Below, in pieces: positions 1 through 7,852 of a stretch of DNA of 8,967 nt. Every line of letters begins with the position of its first letter. The first letter of the stretch is position 1. The stretch is taken from assembly GCA_041679065.1 (NCBI GenBank), contig JBBABI010000044.1:1-8967 (forward strand), given 5' to 3'. The DNA comes from CAJBLF01 sp041679065. GTDB taxonomy: Bacteria; Patescibacteriota; Gracilibacteria; Absconditabacterales; Absconditicoccaceae. The notes beneath the pieces were generated by a model, which worked only from the letters and a program-made list of their open reading frames with translations, did not search any database and had not been told where the DNA came from. Made by a program: the position numbers and the translations under genes.

Positions 1-1
1 A

Positions 2-202
2 CCAGATGCATTAAAAGTCACCACTTGAGATAATGGAAATATTTTATATACGATGTATCGTAGTTACGATAGTTTTGGATATCGATGGAAACAATGAGAT
101 ATTTGTTTTGTAGATGATTTTTACATTTATAATATTGTCATTAGGCAATACACCGTATCAGAAGTTATTTCTATACTCAACTCATTTACTTTTCTTAACT
201 AA
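2..202 (+). CDS. C-terminal fragment of an unrecognised protein (UGA read as Gly)
   Basis: The 5' end lies outside the window. The frame starting at base 2 stays open for 66 codons and ends at TAA (200-202), provided the TGA codons at 26-28 and 95-97 are read as glycine, as in the genes downstream. I do not recognise a family. The tail is rich in Tyr and Ile. Its pattern (NGNILYTMYRS, then FGYRW, then IRQYTVSEVISILNS at the very end) loosely resembles the C-terminal repeat of the large protein encoded next door (SKSYTIYKTNR, GYMS, VKYYSSLQEIENYINKN). It may therefore be the tail of a second surface protein of the same kind. That link is inference from weak similarity. Coding status rests on the open frame, the composition and the terminator just downstream. 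A chance open frame is possible given the short length. Confidence 0.5.
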
Positions 203-291
203 TTGTCCACAATAAAAATTACTGCCTATATAGTATAAGCTCAAACAGCCCACAACCACTGTTAAGCATATTTTTCTTGTCTTGTCAAGTC

Positions 292-318
292 AAACCGCGT
301 TTCTAAGGCGGTTTTTTT
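292..318 (+). terminator. Rho-independent terminator
   Basis: A 7-bp perfect stem, AAACCGC (292-298) with GCGGTTT (308-314), has a 9-nt loop. A T run continues to 318. It lies 90 bases after the stop of the partial gene at the window start and would end that transcript. The remaining non-coding bases between 203 and 291 show no gene or clear element. Confidence 0.8.
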
Positions 319-345
319 GCAAAAAAGTGCCTGGAGGAATATAAT
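317..345 (+). promoter_or_regulatory. Putative sigma70-type promoter for the large surface-protein gene
   Basis: TTGCAA (317-322, 4 of 6 to the -35 consensus) lies exactly 17 bases before a perfect TATAAT (340-345). The -35 box overlaps the end of the terminator T tract. Transcription would start near 352, giving a leader of about 65 nt before the ATG at 417. A GGAGGAAT string at 333-340 looks like a ribosome-binding site but has no ATG, GTG or TTG at suitable spacing; it falls inside the promoter spacer. Confidence 0.45.
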
Positions 346-416
346 TATCTGACTTAGCTTAAAGCATAAACTTGCCACAGGCAGGCAGGGCTGAAAGCTT
401 AAATTTAGATACTTAT

Positions 417-3400
417 ATGACACAGATGATTACACTCCTCTCTCAAAAGACTCATTCATTCTTTACCAGGAAGCAGGGACTTTTTGTTGGTCTATTTTTG
501 GTCGCTATAACGCTCGTTATTCTCTGGTTGGGATTAGTGACTAAGACGGAAGCTAATCGGCAACGAGGAGGTTTTCTTAATCAAGATTTCCGGAGCCAAA
601 ACCCTACCACAGGAAATATCATCTATGCACTGTGGGGAGATGGAACTACATGATCTACTGCCTATACGAGAAATTGGAGCACTAATTGTAGCAACATCCC
701 TACAATTGTTAGCCATTATCATTCCTGATGATATCTATGAGGTGCACTTACCCCAGGGTATATCTATGTTCTTCATTCAGGAAATTACATCTTTTATGAC
801 TCACCTCAAACATATGGCAATGATTGCATTGTATTTATAGGAGAAGGTGATGTGACCATCAATAAACCAATTATTATCAATGGTGGCTCCGAACATATTA
901 TCATCGACAATATCAAAATAGCAAATGCGACAACCACAGCTTTCCAAATTTCAAATAGTAAAAACATTTCGCTCAATAATGTGCAAGCATATTCCAGCGC
1001 ATGATATGGATTATTAGCAAACAGCAATTCATCTTTTATACATATTTCTAATTCACAATTTTATAATAATTTTGAACGAGGTATGCTTTTTGACGATAAT
1101 ACTTCTCACAGCGTGATCAACAATTCACTAGCATACAACAATACCTTGTGAGGTCTTGAATTTTATTCCGATGCCAATTACAACACCATCAATAACTCTC
1201 AATTTTTCAATAATGGAGATGCAGGCGTCTATATCTTATCTGAAGAAAATCTTATTCACAATAATGTATCATATAATAATACAACATACGGTCTTTATAT
1301 CGAACCGCTTTCTACTACATGAATAAACTATATCAACAATTTCTCAGCATATAACAATAATATCTGAATATACATAGATTACTGCACTGGAAATCTGTAT
1401 GGCACCATCAGATCATTCGGCAACACTTCTAATACATGATGAGCAGGAACATTTGATGTAAATCCTGGAAGCAGTCCTGTTTCTTCTTGGAATTCTGCTG
1501 TAAGCATAAACACTACCGACCCTGGATTCAATTACGATCGAGTCACTAATCCTCAGAATGGCAGCAATCAATGGCTCTTGAATCCGACACTTCCATCTCC
1601 TCCAAGAGGAGTAAAATCATTTGATGTCGCTTCTAGACCTATCAGATATATTTTTGGATTGAACATACTTAAACAGAAAACTCCAGTCAGTTATTCTGCG
1701 ACACCCATAGAATATGGAAATGATCTGGAAGATTATGATAGCAATAAATACATCGCAGAATTGGACTCTACATTACCGCCAGCACAACAAAGTATCGTCA
1801 ATCAGTATTTCTGATCCGGATCTGTGTACACCCAAAATCGGTTAACGAATAATTGTTCTCTTTCTGCATTCCAAATCGTAAATCTTCCTCCTAGTATTTC
1901 CTATGCTCCACAATTACTACAAGATCATACGATCTATATTTTGACCGGTGGAGAATATAAATTAGGACTATGACAAACAGAATTCTTTACTTTTGACGGC
2001 AATTGTATTGCCGTAATCGGGAATGGAAATACTATAATAAAAAAGGTAAGTCCATTATCAAATATGTTTTATGCAAACAATCAACACAATCTGATTATCG
2101 ATTCACTTAAAATAGATTGATTATATCCATCATCCACTACTGCCATAGGAATTAATTTTGATGGAACTACAAATAATAGCACAATCAACAATACACAGGT
2201 ATATAATAATACGCAATATGGAATATATTTTGGTATGGGGTCGCATCACAATACCATCATAAATTCTCAGCTTTTTAATAATGGCATCGCAGGTATTCAT
2301 TTTTACTATTCATCTAATTACAATGTCATCAATAATACGCAGACCTATAACAATACACAATATGGAATCCGATTCGCAAATGGGTCTGTCAGAAATACTA
2401 TGAACAATTTCCAATCCTACAACAATGGTGTGGGAGTTTTCGGTGATATGACAACTAAAGAAAATGTTATCAATAGAGCGGCCATCTACAACAACAGCGA
2501 TGCTGGAATCTATTTCAAAAATTCATCTGGCAATGTTTTGAATGATGTTAGAATTTATAATAACAAGATAGGAATCAGAACATTGTACAGCTCGCCAAAT
2601 AACAATTATCATGGAGAATTGAAATTATTCAATAACCGATCTGGAGATTTTGATGGAACCAACGGTAATGATTGATATTTAGCTCCAGGTGCTGGATTAT
2701 TTCCTTATCCATGAACGCTTACTACTGGAGGAACAACGATGTCCTGTTCGTATGCGACCAATCCGACACTTTCATGAAATGGATTGACACTTCTTACAGG
2801 AAGCTGCAATAATGCTGGGTATAGCCTTGGCTTTATATCATCCTACAATACGAATGTCCAATATACGTTCGGACTGAATATCTATAAACAAGTAGAACCT
2901 GTAAGATATAATACATGATTTACTCTTGATCCAATACCATCGCAATATGACCCAAATAAATATATCGCAGAAGTTTTCCCTATCCGGGATATACACCCAG
3001 AAGGTTTATCTTTTTCATCTACGGGAAATTATGAACTTAACACTTCATATACCACAGAGGTCTATACTGCTCAAGTCATCAATACTATCGTTACCGGATA
3101 TCTATCCCTACTCCCCACTTCAGCTTCCGGACATCTCATCATCAACGGCAGTAATGTCGGCATGACATGAACAATAAACAATGGTGATGCTATCAAGGTT
3201 TGGCTGATGAGCAGCACATGATTTAATCAGGCAATTACCTGAACAGTCACCATAGGTACTGTAACTTCAGCACCATTTACCCTAACAACTAGATCTCCTA
3301 GCGAGCTTCCTACCACGTGATCTTTTGCTTTCAACAGCATCACTGGAGTAAATCCAGATACTTGGGTGAATACAAATACCGTCACCATTAGCGGTATTGA

Positions 3401-5798
3401 AACTTGAGTCCTTGCATGAATCAATTTCACGCCAGCAGCTTCTGGACGATTGGAAGTATACTCATGATCTACCTTTGTTTCTTCAGGGACGGCAGGATTA
3501 CTGGTATTTAATGGCAATAAAATCAAAGCGATTATCAAAAGTAGTAGTCAATACGATGATATGATTACATGAGTTGTCACTATAGGTTTAGGAACAGGAA
3601 GCTTTTATGTACTTACCACTCCGGACATCTATCCGCCGATAATCAGTTTCTTGGATGATGTAACTCCAGGATACCGGACAGATACCATCAACATCTATTT
3701 TTCTGGTGCTAATGCAATAAGCGGATATACTTTTGTGAATGATCCAGCTTTATGTACAAGCTGAATGAATACTACCGCACTGGTTGCTTACACTACAGGA
3801 TTCGTCATATCCGGACATAGTTATAATGGAAAATATCTTTGTGCATATGCGCAAGATCTAGGAAATAATATCACAACTGCTATTTCATCCACCGGACTTA
3901 CTATTGCAGATGTATATTTTACTGATCCCGTAGAAGTCTGACCTGCCGCTTATGATCTCATCAGTATCTGATACGCAAATACCTCACATAATACATATGC
4001 GCTCATTGATAGTTCGACATGATGTGTAGCTGGAGTCGATCTGGATGCGTATGCTTGATCACTTCTTATTACTACCACAGATAATAATGGGCAATATGTT
4101 TGTACTCACGCAGAAGATGCTAGTGGAAGCGGAAAATATCTTATATCAGCCAATCCAATAAATATTGACCCAAACATGCCATCAATCTATTTCACAGACG
4201 AGGTTTCTGAAGAAGCTGTCTTTGAGGATACTATTGCTATAGCTTTTTCTGGAGGCACATTTTTGCATAAACTCTATAAATTTGTGAGCTCAAGCAGTGA
4301 TTGTAATTCTTGAGGTACAGTGAATTATACCAGCCCCATCACTATAAGCAGTGAGTGATATAATGGAAAATATTTCTGCATCTGGGCTGATGATAGTCTT
4401 GGTCATCAGATTATACGTACTTCACCATACCCATTGAATATCGATCGTACCAATCCATCCATACCAATCATCACTTATCCTCTCGATGACGATGAAGCAC
4501 TTTTCTTCACGACGTTTGAATTCTCAGCATCAGTAGATACCTGATCCGGCATTCTTTGATACAATTATGAAATCGCTGAAGATAAGCACTTTCTAGATAT
4601 TGTCGATTCTGATTTTGTAGAGACCACTGATTCATATTTTTCTCCTGTTGATTTCGAAGAGACAGATGGGAAATATTATCGGAGAATACAAGCTGTCGAT
4701 AATGTAGGACTCACTTCTTCCTGGAGTCAGACAGGAGCATTTAGCGCTATCGATAATGAGGATTTCTTCTTTAATGAGATTACAGATGCAAATCGTGATA
4801 CGGATTATGACTCAGATGAGATCACCATAGACGGCTTATGATCTAACTCCACAGTCATAGCCACAGTAGATAAATGATCTATCATCAAAAATGGCCATGA
4901 TAAGGGCGATAGCACAACGATAGAAAATGATGATATCATCTCCATCAATCTCAAATCCAGCAAAAGATATGATACCTCAGTGACAAGTACACTTACTATA
5001 GGAAATAGACATACTGATTTTATCATTACTACCATTCCTGAGGAAGGTAATTGTAATCTTAGTGATGATGATAAATGAAAGATCCAGATTGTCTTTAATA
5101 GTTTAATTGGTCAGTATTCAGGAGACCAATCTAAATATGATGAATTCCTTGCTACTATGAATAGCATGCTTCAAGACCAGATAGATCTAACAAGCAATTG
5201 CAATCTCCAATATTTATCTGATCTATTTGATGGTACTATTGTCTGACACGTAACAGTAAATACCGGTAATTATATTGCACCTAACTGTAAGGAGTATCGC
5301 ATCAGTTACGAGAATGATTTATTCGCTTATACTTCTCCTGATTTCAGATCATCAACCTATTTCGCAAATCGTGACTCACTGACCAGATACATCGATACCA
5401 AAAATCCCGGTGACTGTCATATCAGCAGCAGCACTTCATCCGCTTCGCGATATTTTAGCAACAACGATCCAAGCAAACATATTGCGCCAAATGGTAAGGT
5501 GTACCGCATCCAGAATTATGGCAATGGCTATACGTCAAATGATCTCAGTGCAGTAAAATACTTCTCTACCTTATCTGAACTCCGCAGTTATCTGGACAAG
5601 AAAAACCCTCCATTGCAGATATGGAATCATATGGTAGATACTAGTTTCCAACCGGTAATTTATGAAGCGCCAAATAGCAAAAGCTATACCATCTACAAGA
5701 CCAATAGATGATACATGTCATATAAATTGCTTAACGTGAAATATTACAGCAGTTTGCAGGAGATAGAAAACTACATTAATAAAAACAATCCTAAATAG
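417..5798 (+). CDS. Giant secreted/surface protein: two beta-helix modules, Ig-like repeats, C-terminal triple repeat (39 UGA-Gly codons)
   Basis: With UGA as glycine this is one frame of 1793 codons ending at TAG (5796-5798). It has 39 internal TGAs and no TAA or TAG. Residues 21-41 are a hydrophobic segment after TRKQ, followed by a possible signal peptidase site (TEA, 44-46). Residues ~83-449 and ~471-853 are two related modules, each a right-handed parallel beta-helix of ~22-24-residue coils (NNxxxYNNxxxGI pattern, NosD/PbH1-like) closing with FGLNI-x-KQ and NKYIAE. Three beta-sandwich copies lie at 866-958, 972-1068 and 1450-1539. Between the second and third are YFTD...NGKYxC repeats and an FN3-like stretch. 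A helical segment (~1555-1605) precedes three C-terminal repeats. A surface adhesin or glycan-binding role is inferred; no catalytic residues can be assigned. The start is ATG 417 (TTG 372 and ATG 426 are alternatives), without a Shine-Dalgarno. Confidence 0.9.
663..2975 (+). repeat. Duplicated beta-helix module within the giant protein
   Basis: Copy 1 spans 663 to about 1763 and copy 2 spans 1827 to about 2975. Both open with YT-[RQ]-N and an NCS motif. Both continue with a strand pair, IYVLHSGNY / IYILTGGEY, and NDCIVFIGEGDVTI / GNCIAVIGNGNTII. Both then carry beta-helix coils and close with FGLNI-x-KQ followed by NKYIAE. Copy 1 has about four clear YNN coils and copy 2 about six. The protein-level duplication is evident by eye, while the DNA has diverged, so it is an old duplication. 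Parallel beta-helices of this type are typical of surface polysaccharide-binding or polysaccharide-cleaving proteins. No lyase motif is visible here. Confidence 0.8.
3012..5033 (+). repeat. Ig/FN3-like beta-sandwich repeats within the giant protein
   Basis: Two domain types are interleaved. Type A (3012-3290, 3330-3620, 4764-5033) ends in the order NG(D/N)xI, SS-x-x-[FY], T-x-T-[IV]-x-x-G and TT, a pattern known from bacterial Ig-like surface repeats. Type B (about 3639-3893, 3912-4130, 4185-4400) starts with YF-x-D or SFLD and carries NG-[KQ]-Y-x-C-x-x-A-x-D, with a second Cys upstream that could form an intradomain disulfide. A further FN3-like unit (about 4452-4757) has the motif SGILGYNYEI and ends in SSWSQTG. 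Domain boundaries are approximate. Confidence 0.65.
5271..5795 (+). repeat. Three tandem ~45-residue C-terminal repeats of the giant protein
   Basis: Copies are at 5271-5411 (47 aa), 5478-5612 (45 aa) and 5661-5795 (45 aa). The shared pattern is [YH]-x-APN-x-K-x-Y-x-I, a Gly-Tyr-x-Ser turn, then a Y-[FY]-x-x-x-x-x-[LI] helix-like stretch ending in KNP or NNP. Copy 3 carries the last UGA (5709) at the position where copy 2 has a GGC glycine. The position at the extreme C-terminus, with no LPXTG motif, suggests a surface-retention or wall-binding unit. That role is inference. I do not recognise a named family. Confidence 0.75.
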
Positions 5799-5812
5799 TC
5801 CTCCTTCGGAGG

Positions 5813-5897
5813 CGTGGAAATATGGAAACGTGGAAATATGGAAATATAAAAAAAACACCATCATCTTTCCATCTTTCCATTTTTCAATATTTCAATT
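5813..5897 (+). repeat. Word-repeat imperfect palindrome A (possible terminator hairpin)
   Basis: The left arm (5813-5847) is a string of TGGAAA(T/C) words. The right arm (5863-5897) is built of TTTCCAT and TTTCAATA words. The two 35-base arms match at about 27 positions around a 15-base loop. A T run follows the right arm (ending near 5903), so the structure could end transcription of the large gene. A small separate stem, CCTCC / GGAGG (5800-5804 / 5808-5812), sits just before it, right after the TAG stop. Confidence 0.65.
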
Positions 5898-5910
5898 TTT
5901 TTTCATGTCC

Positions 5911-5939
5911 TTGACTTTTATGTGTTTTTTACTTATAAG
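5911..5939 (+). promoter_or_regulatory. Sigma70-type promoter for pyrE-pyrF
   Basis: TTGACT (5911-5916) and TATAAG (5934-5939) each match their consensus at 5 of 6 bases and are separated by exactly 17 bases. The predicted start is near 5946, leaving a leader of about 72 nt before the pyrE ATG. I see no attenuator or riboswitch fold in that AT-rich leader. Confidence 0.7.
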
Positions 5940-6017
5940 TAAGGTTCTCAAACAAAAGAATATTTTTTGGAAATAAATAAAAATCAAATATATTGTTAAA
6001 CTAAAATAAAAAATCGT

Positions 6018-6722
6018 ATGAAACAATTCGAATCGTATCAACTGTATGATTTACAACAAAAAATCATTGCAAAAGCTCTGGAAATCGGCGCTATCAAAAT
6101 TCGTCCGAATGATCCTTTTACTTGGGCATCAGGCTATCGTATGCCTATCTACAACGACAATCGCATGCTTTTAGCAATCCCCGAAACCAGGGCTATGGTT
6201 ATCGCCGCTTTGAACCGATTATTGAAAATCGAAGGCATCCAGCCTGAATGGATTGCCGGCACTGCTACTGCAGGGATTCCCTGGGGCGCCATACTCGCTC
6301 ATGAACTCGAACTGCCTTTTGCATATATCCGCGACAAGGCAAAAGATCATGGTCTCAAGAACCGGATTGAAGGGTTGGATTCTGATAAAGATTTCAATGG
6401 CGCTAAAGTGGTTGTCGTCGAAGATCTTATTTCCACCGGCAGCAGTTCTGCCAATGCTGTGGAGGCTGCACAACAAGCAAATGGAGATATCTACTCATGC
6501 CTGTCTATATTCAATTATGGATTCCTTGAAGCGCAACAGCTCTTTGCCAACCTCACTCCTCCGTGCATGGTGCAATCAATCATCACGTATCCTATTCTAC
6601 TCGAAGAAGCGGTAAAGGTAAATTACCTGAAGCCCGATCAAATCGAGATACTGAAAGACTGGAGTGAAAAACCGTTTGAATGGGGAGAGAAGCATGGATT
6701 TCCTAAAGTAGAAAAAAGTTAA
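6018..6722 (+). CDS. pyrE: Orotate phosphoribosyltransferase
   Basis: The 234-residue product is within the usual OPRT range. It transfers the ribose-5-phosphate of PRPP to orotate, giving orotidine 5'-monophosphate in the cytoplasm. Diagnostic segments are the substrate motif TWASGYRMPIYNDNR (35-49), a Gly/Ala-rich loop AGTATAGIP (80-88), the flexible catalytic loop IRDKAKDHGLKNRIEG (104-119) with its conserved lysines, and the PRPP-binding motif VVVVEDLISTGSSS (131-144). The ATG at 6018 has no Shine-Dalgarno but fits the family N-terminus. pyrF follows after 43 bases on the same strand, so the two probably form one transcript from the promoter at 5911. There is no in-frame TGA and the stop is TAA, so the gene reads the same under table 11 or 25. 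All 14 glycines use GGN, unlike the preceding gene. Confidence 0.95.
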   Translation: MKQFESYQLYDLQQKIIAKALEIGAIKIRPNDPFTWASGYRMPIYNDNRMLLAIPETRAMVIAALNRLLKIEGIQPEWIAGTATAGIPWGAILAHELELPFAYIRDKAKDHGLKNRIEGLDSDKDFNGAKVVVVEDLISTGSSSANAVEAAQQANGDIYSCLSIFNYGFLEAQQLFANLTPPCMVQSIITYPILLEEAVKVNYLKPDQIEILKDWSEKPFEWGEKHGFPKVEKS

Positions 6723-6750
6723 AAAAATCAATATTAAATTAAAACCAAAA

Positions 6751-6755
6751 AGGAG
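6751..6755 (+). promoter_or_regulatory. Shine-Dalgarno of pyrF
   Basis: AGGAG lies 10 bases before the ATG at 6766. It is the only clear Shine-Dalgarno among the five gene starts visible here. The large gene, pyrE, nusB and rpmF all lack one. Confidence 0.7.
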
Positions 6756-6765
6756 AAAAAACATT

Positions 6766-7722
6766 ATGGAACGACACGTATTAGAATACCTACGCGGATT
6801 ACAGATATATCCGAAACAACTGGAAAAATCAGCTCGCGAAACAAACAGTATCGTATACATGGGTTTAGATCTTGTACGAGAAGCATTGCCTTTTAACTTA
6901 AGAAACGAACCCCGTGGTTTCCTTCTCTTTGCCGAAGAAATCTTTGAAGCAATGGAGAGAAGGAATATTAATTGTGCTGCATTCAAACCGAACCAAGGGT
7001 TCTATGCTGTTCAGGGATCACAGGGATACGAAAATTTAAACAGGATGATCCAGTATATAAGCCATCATTTCTTTGAAACACCGGTAATCCTGGACTACAA
7101 AAGGGGCGATATTGGCCCTTCATCGGAAAACTATGCAAAAGAAGCATTCTTTTTCGGAGAAATACATGCAGTGACGGTTTCTCCCTATATGGGAACCGAT
7201 TCTGTAGAGCCATTCCTGAAGAATTGTCTTCCATTGACAGAAGATGATATCACCAAAGGGGAAGATCATATCAGAAAGATACGCTTCAATAAGGGTGTAT
7301 ATATCCTCAATCGCACCTCAAATAAGGGTGCTGTAGATTTCCAGAATCTGGAGCTAAAAGATGGGAGATTCCTGTATGAAGCGGTAGCCGAAAAAATCAT
7401 CGAATGGTCAAAAAAATACCCTGGAACCGGTGCGGTAGTCGAGGTGATATCGCTTGAAGAGCTCAGGAAACTCGCTAAAAAGTACGCACCGCATAATGTT
7501 CCTCTCCTTATTCCTGTAGAAGGAAAACAGGGCGGCAGTGCAAAAGAAGTGGTTGCTGTGCTCCGCGAAGTAAGCTATCCTCTTTACCTGGCACGAATAA
7601 ATTCAAGCTCAAGAATTACCCATCCGTGGTTCGCGAAAAAAGGAGAAGCACCAGGAAATTATGGTAATATTTGTGTAAATGAACTTCAGAAACTCAATGA
7701 AGAAATCGGACCTATTTTCTAA
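6766..7722 (+). CDS. pyrF: Orotidine 5'-phosphate decarboxylase (long bacterial type)
   Basis: The 318-residue product is a TIM-barrel OMP decarboxylase that converts OMP to UMP, the step after PyrE. Visible motifs are GLD (33-35), AFKPNQGFY (72-80), the catalytic DYKRGDIG (110-117; D110, K112 and D115 form the Asp-Lys-Asp array) and VSPYMG (138-143). The C-terminal half is recognisable but unusual. The family's VGAT segment reads VEVI (225-228), PGIGAQGG reads PVEGKQGG (250-257), and the phosphate-binding SSRG region reads INSSSRITHPW (278-288). It is slightly longer than many members. The start is fixed by AGGAG upstream. The stop is TAA with a terminator about 20 bases later. No TGA is used among 23 glycines. 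Function is well supported by the catalytic motif, but the altered phosphate-site loops leave activity to be shown. Confidence 0.9.
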   Translation: MERHVLEYLRGLQIYPKQLEKSARETNSIVYMGLDLVREALPFNLRNEPRGFLLFAEEIFEAMERRNINCAAFKPNQGFYAVQGSQGYENLNRMIQYISHHFFETPVILDYKRGDIGPSSENYAKEAFFFGEIHAVTVSPYMGTDSVEPFLKNCLPLTEDDITKGEDHIRKIRFNKGVYILNRTSNKGAVDFQNLELKDGRFLYEAVAEKIIEWSKKYPGTGAVVEVISLEELRKLAKKYAPHNVPLLIPVEGKQGGSAKEVVAVLREVSYPLYLARINSSSRITHPWFAKKGEAPGNYGNICVNELQKLNEEIGPIF

Positions 7723-7742
7723 GATACGATTTTATGGTACCC

Positions 7743-7774
7743 TCGCCCGTTATTTTTTAACAGGCGATTTTTTT
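7743..7774 (+). terminator. Rho-independent terminator of pyrE-pyrF
   Basis: TCGCC-C-GTTA (7743-7752) pairs with TAAC-A-GGCGA (7758-7767) around a 5-T loop with one C/A mismatch. A run of seven Ts (7768-7774) follows. It lies 20 bases after the pyrF stop. Confidence 0.85.
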
Positions 7775-7798
7775 ACTTCAAAAAAATGTGTCCAAAAA

Positions 7799-7808
7799 NN
7801 NNNNNNNN
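7799..7808. other. Assembly gap (10 Ns)
   Basis: Ten undetermined bases lie between pyrF and nusB. Ten is a common placeholder length, so the true distance is unknown. The sequence right after it is one arm of a repeat related to the palindrome at 5813-5897, which suggests the gap hides the other arm. No gene of normal size is apparent in the flanks. Confidence 0.9.
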
Positions 7809-7815
7809 TCATCAT

Positions 7816-7847
7816 GTTTCAATACTTCCACCTTTCAATATTTCAAC
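7816..7847. repeat. Single visible arm of word-repeat element B
   Basis: This stretch is made of TTTCAATA, CTTCCA and TTTCAATATTTCAA words. The 14-base string TTTCAATATTTCAA also occurs in the right arm of the palindrome at 5813-5897. The partner arm is not visible and probably lies within or beyond the adjacent N gap. It sits between the convergent pyrF and nusB genes. Confidence 0.5.
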
Positions 7848-7852
7848 CCCTT

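Noticed and set aside
372..416. TTG start 15 codons upstream of the chosen ATG
   Set aside because: It is possible in frame, but no Shine-Dalgarno precedes it and the extra residues (MPQAGRAESLNLDTY) add nothing to the signal segment. ATG 417 is preferred.
344..540. Overlapping plus-strand frame following the GGAGGAAT string, open only if TGA is sense
   Set aside because: It would need an ATT start, and it overlaps the signal segment of the large gene. The GGAGGAAT lies within the promoter spacer.
3227..3538. Minus-strand open frame of 103 codons inside the large gene
   Set aside because: It lies opposite continuous repeat domains of the plus-strand protein and has no recognisable domain or start signal. 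It is a shadow of the real frame.
4805..5035. Minus-strand open frame of 76 codons with hydrophobic residues
   Set aside because: It is antisense to the third beta-sandwich copy. The apparent hydrophobicity comes from reverse-reading Asp/Asn/Ile-rich codons.
417..5798. Interpretation of the TGA interruptions as a decayed pseudogene, or as selenocysteine sites
   Set aside because: There are no frameshifts and no TAA or TAG, domains are intact across all 39 TGAs, and two core genes also contain TGA. SECIS-like elements could not explain 39 sites at glycine positions.
5813..5897. CRISPR array or mobile-element ends
   Set aside because: The words are too short and degenerate, there are no spacers, and no target-site duplication or transposase is present. 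The arms are inverted rather than regularly spaced direct repeats.
6253..6615. Open frame of 120 codons in another frame within pyrE
   Set aside because: It fully overlaps the clearly recognised orotate phosphoribosyltransferase frame.
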